Below are positions 6,179-6,515 of a DNA stretch of 6,515 nucleotides, piece by piece; position 1 is the first letter of the stretch, and each line of letters starts with the position of its first letter. The notes below the pieces were generated by a model. It was given only the letters and a program-made list of their open reading frames with translations. It was not told the origin of the DNA and made no database searches. The DNA comes from Paracoccaceae bacterium (lineage in GTDB: Bacteria > Pseudomonadota > Alphaproteobacteria > Rhodobacterales > Rhodobacteraceae): contig SKNG01000071.1 of NCBI GenBank assembly GCA_007120685.1, positions 1 to 6,515 of the forward strand, given 5' to 3'. The position numbers and the translations under genes were made by a program.

Positions 6179-6515
6179 TCAGACGTCGTGGCGGCCGGGC
6201 CGGGGCATGTGGGCGTCGTCCAGCGCCAGGGCCTTGAGGGCCTCTCGGCCGGCGGAAAAACCGCTGGCGATCCAGTGCGCCTCGGCCCGCGCCAAGGCGG
6301 CGCCCAGCGCAGGCCCCTGAAGCGTCGGCATCAGATCGGCCGGGCGCAGCGGAAAGCGGGCGGCGGTGCCCCGCTCGATATCCTGTGCCCAGCCCGGCGC
6401 TGGCGCCGTATCTGCCACTGCGGCGCGCGCCAGCACCGCGTCGCGCGCTGCCGCCGCGCCCAGCCGGTAGCCCAGCGCAGCCGGGCCGTCCTGCCCGGCG
6501 ATCGCCCGTTCCAGC
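6179..6515 (-). CDS. cca: CCA tRNA nucleotidyltransferase / poly(A) polymerase family, C-terminal part (5' end outside window)
   Basis: The reverse strand is open from the window edge to TGA at 6181-6179, giving the last 111 codons. The reading includes ALGYRLGAAAARDAVLARAA, FPLRPADLM, GPALGAALARAE and HWIASGF. This is the pattern I know from the C-terminal helical region of alphaproteobacterial class II CCA-adding enzymes, which add or repair the 3' CCA of tRNA in the cytosol. The catalytic head is off-window, so the family call rests on the tail alone. A GTG at 6436 is an internal codon, not a start, because the family motif continues upstream of it. The gene converges on the CAP gene and is functionally unrelated to it, marking the edge between accessory and housekeeping DNA. 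Confidence 0.72.
   Translation of the reverse strand, partial: LERAIAGQDGPAALGYRLGAAAARDAVLARAAVADTAPAPGWAQDIERGTAARFPLRPADLMPTLQGPALGAALARAEAHWIASGFSAGREALKALALDDAHMPRPGRHDV

Noticed and set aside
6434..6436. GTG as the start of a short reverse-strand gene
   Set aside because: The frame stays open to the window edge and the CCA-enzyme-like sequence continues upstream, so this is an internal Val codon of a truncated gene.

Overview
The window looks like a piece of a high-GC alphaproteobacterial chromosome, most likely from the Rhodobacterales (roseobacter/Paracoccaceae type). I infer this from the GC-rich third codon positions, the RTX-style secreted-protein vocabulary, and the C-terminus of a CCA tRNA nucleotidyltransferase at the right edge that resembles alphaproteobacterial versions. 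No database search was possible.

Layout. Bases 1-2586 (+) hold the 3' part of a large, very acidic, apparently lysine-free extracellular protein. It carries two pre-peptidase-C-like beta domains, an 11-Asp linker, a bacterial von Willebrand factor type D (VWD) domain with its usual downstream helical segment, and a C-terminal beta-sandwich plus dockerin-like calcium module. A 333-base gap follows (2587-2919), containing a strong hairpin just after the stop. Bases 2920-6129 (+) encode a complete 1069-residue, cysteine-free protein. It is built from two tandem copies of [CAP/SCP domain - SdrB-like beta domain - RTX-flank domain], each followed by a Glu-Pro tract, and then the same C-terminal module as the first protein. 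After 49 bases, 6179-6515 (-) is the 3' end of a convergent housekeeping gene, probably cca.

How they fit together. The two large genes are unrelated over most of their length but share a tail of about 180 residues. Its dockerin-like core is about 71% identical between them (60 of 85 aligned residues, my hand count). Neither shows evidence of a Sec signal: the second starts directly with its CAP domain and the N-terminus of the first is off-window. Both are acidic, rich in Asp/Gly calcium motifs and poor in Cys and Lys. The simplest reading is a pair of calcium-loaded exported proteins (type I secretion or similar) with a common C-terminal export, sorting or docking tag. No transporter, regulator or cohesin partner is visible here. 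The second gene clearly grew by in-frame duplication of a whole ancestral CAP gene: the second copy still begins with a Met in the position of the original start codon.
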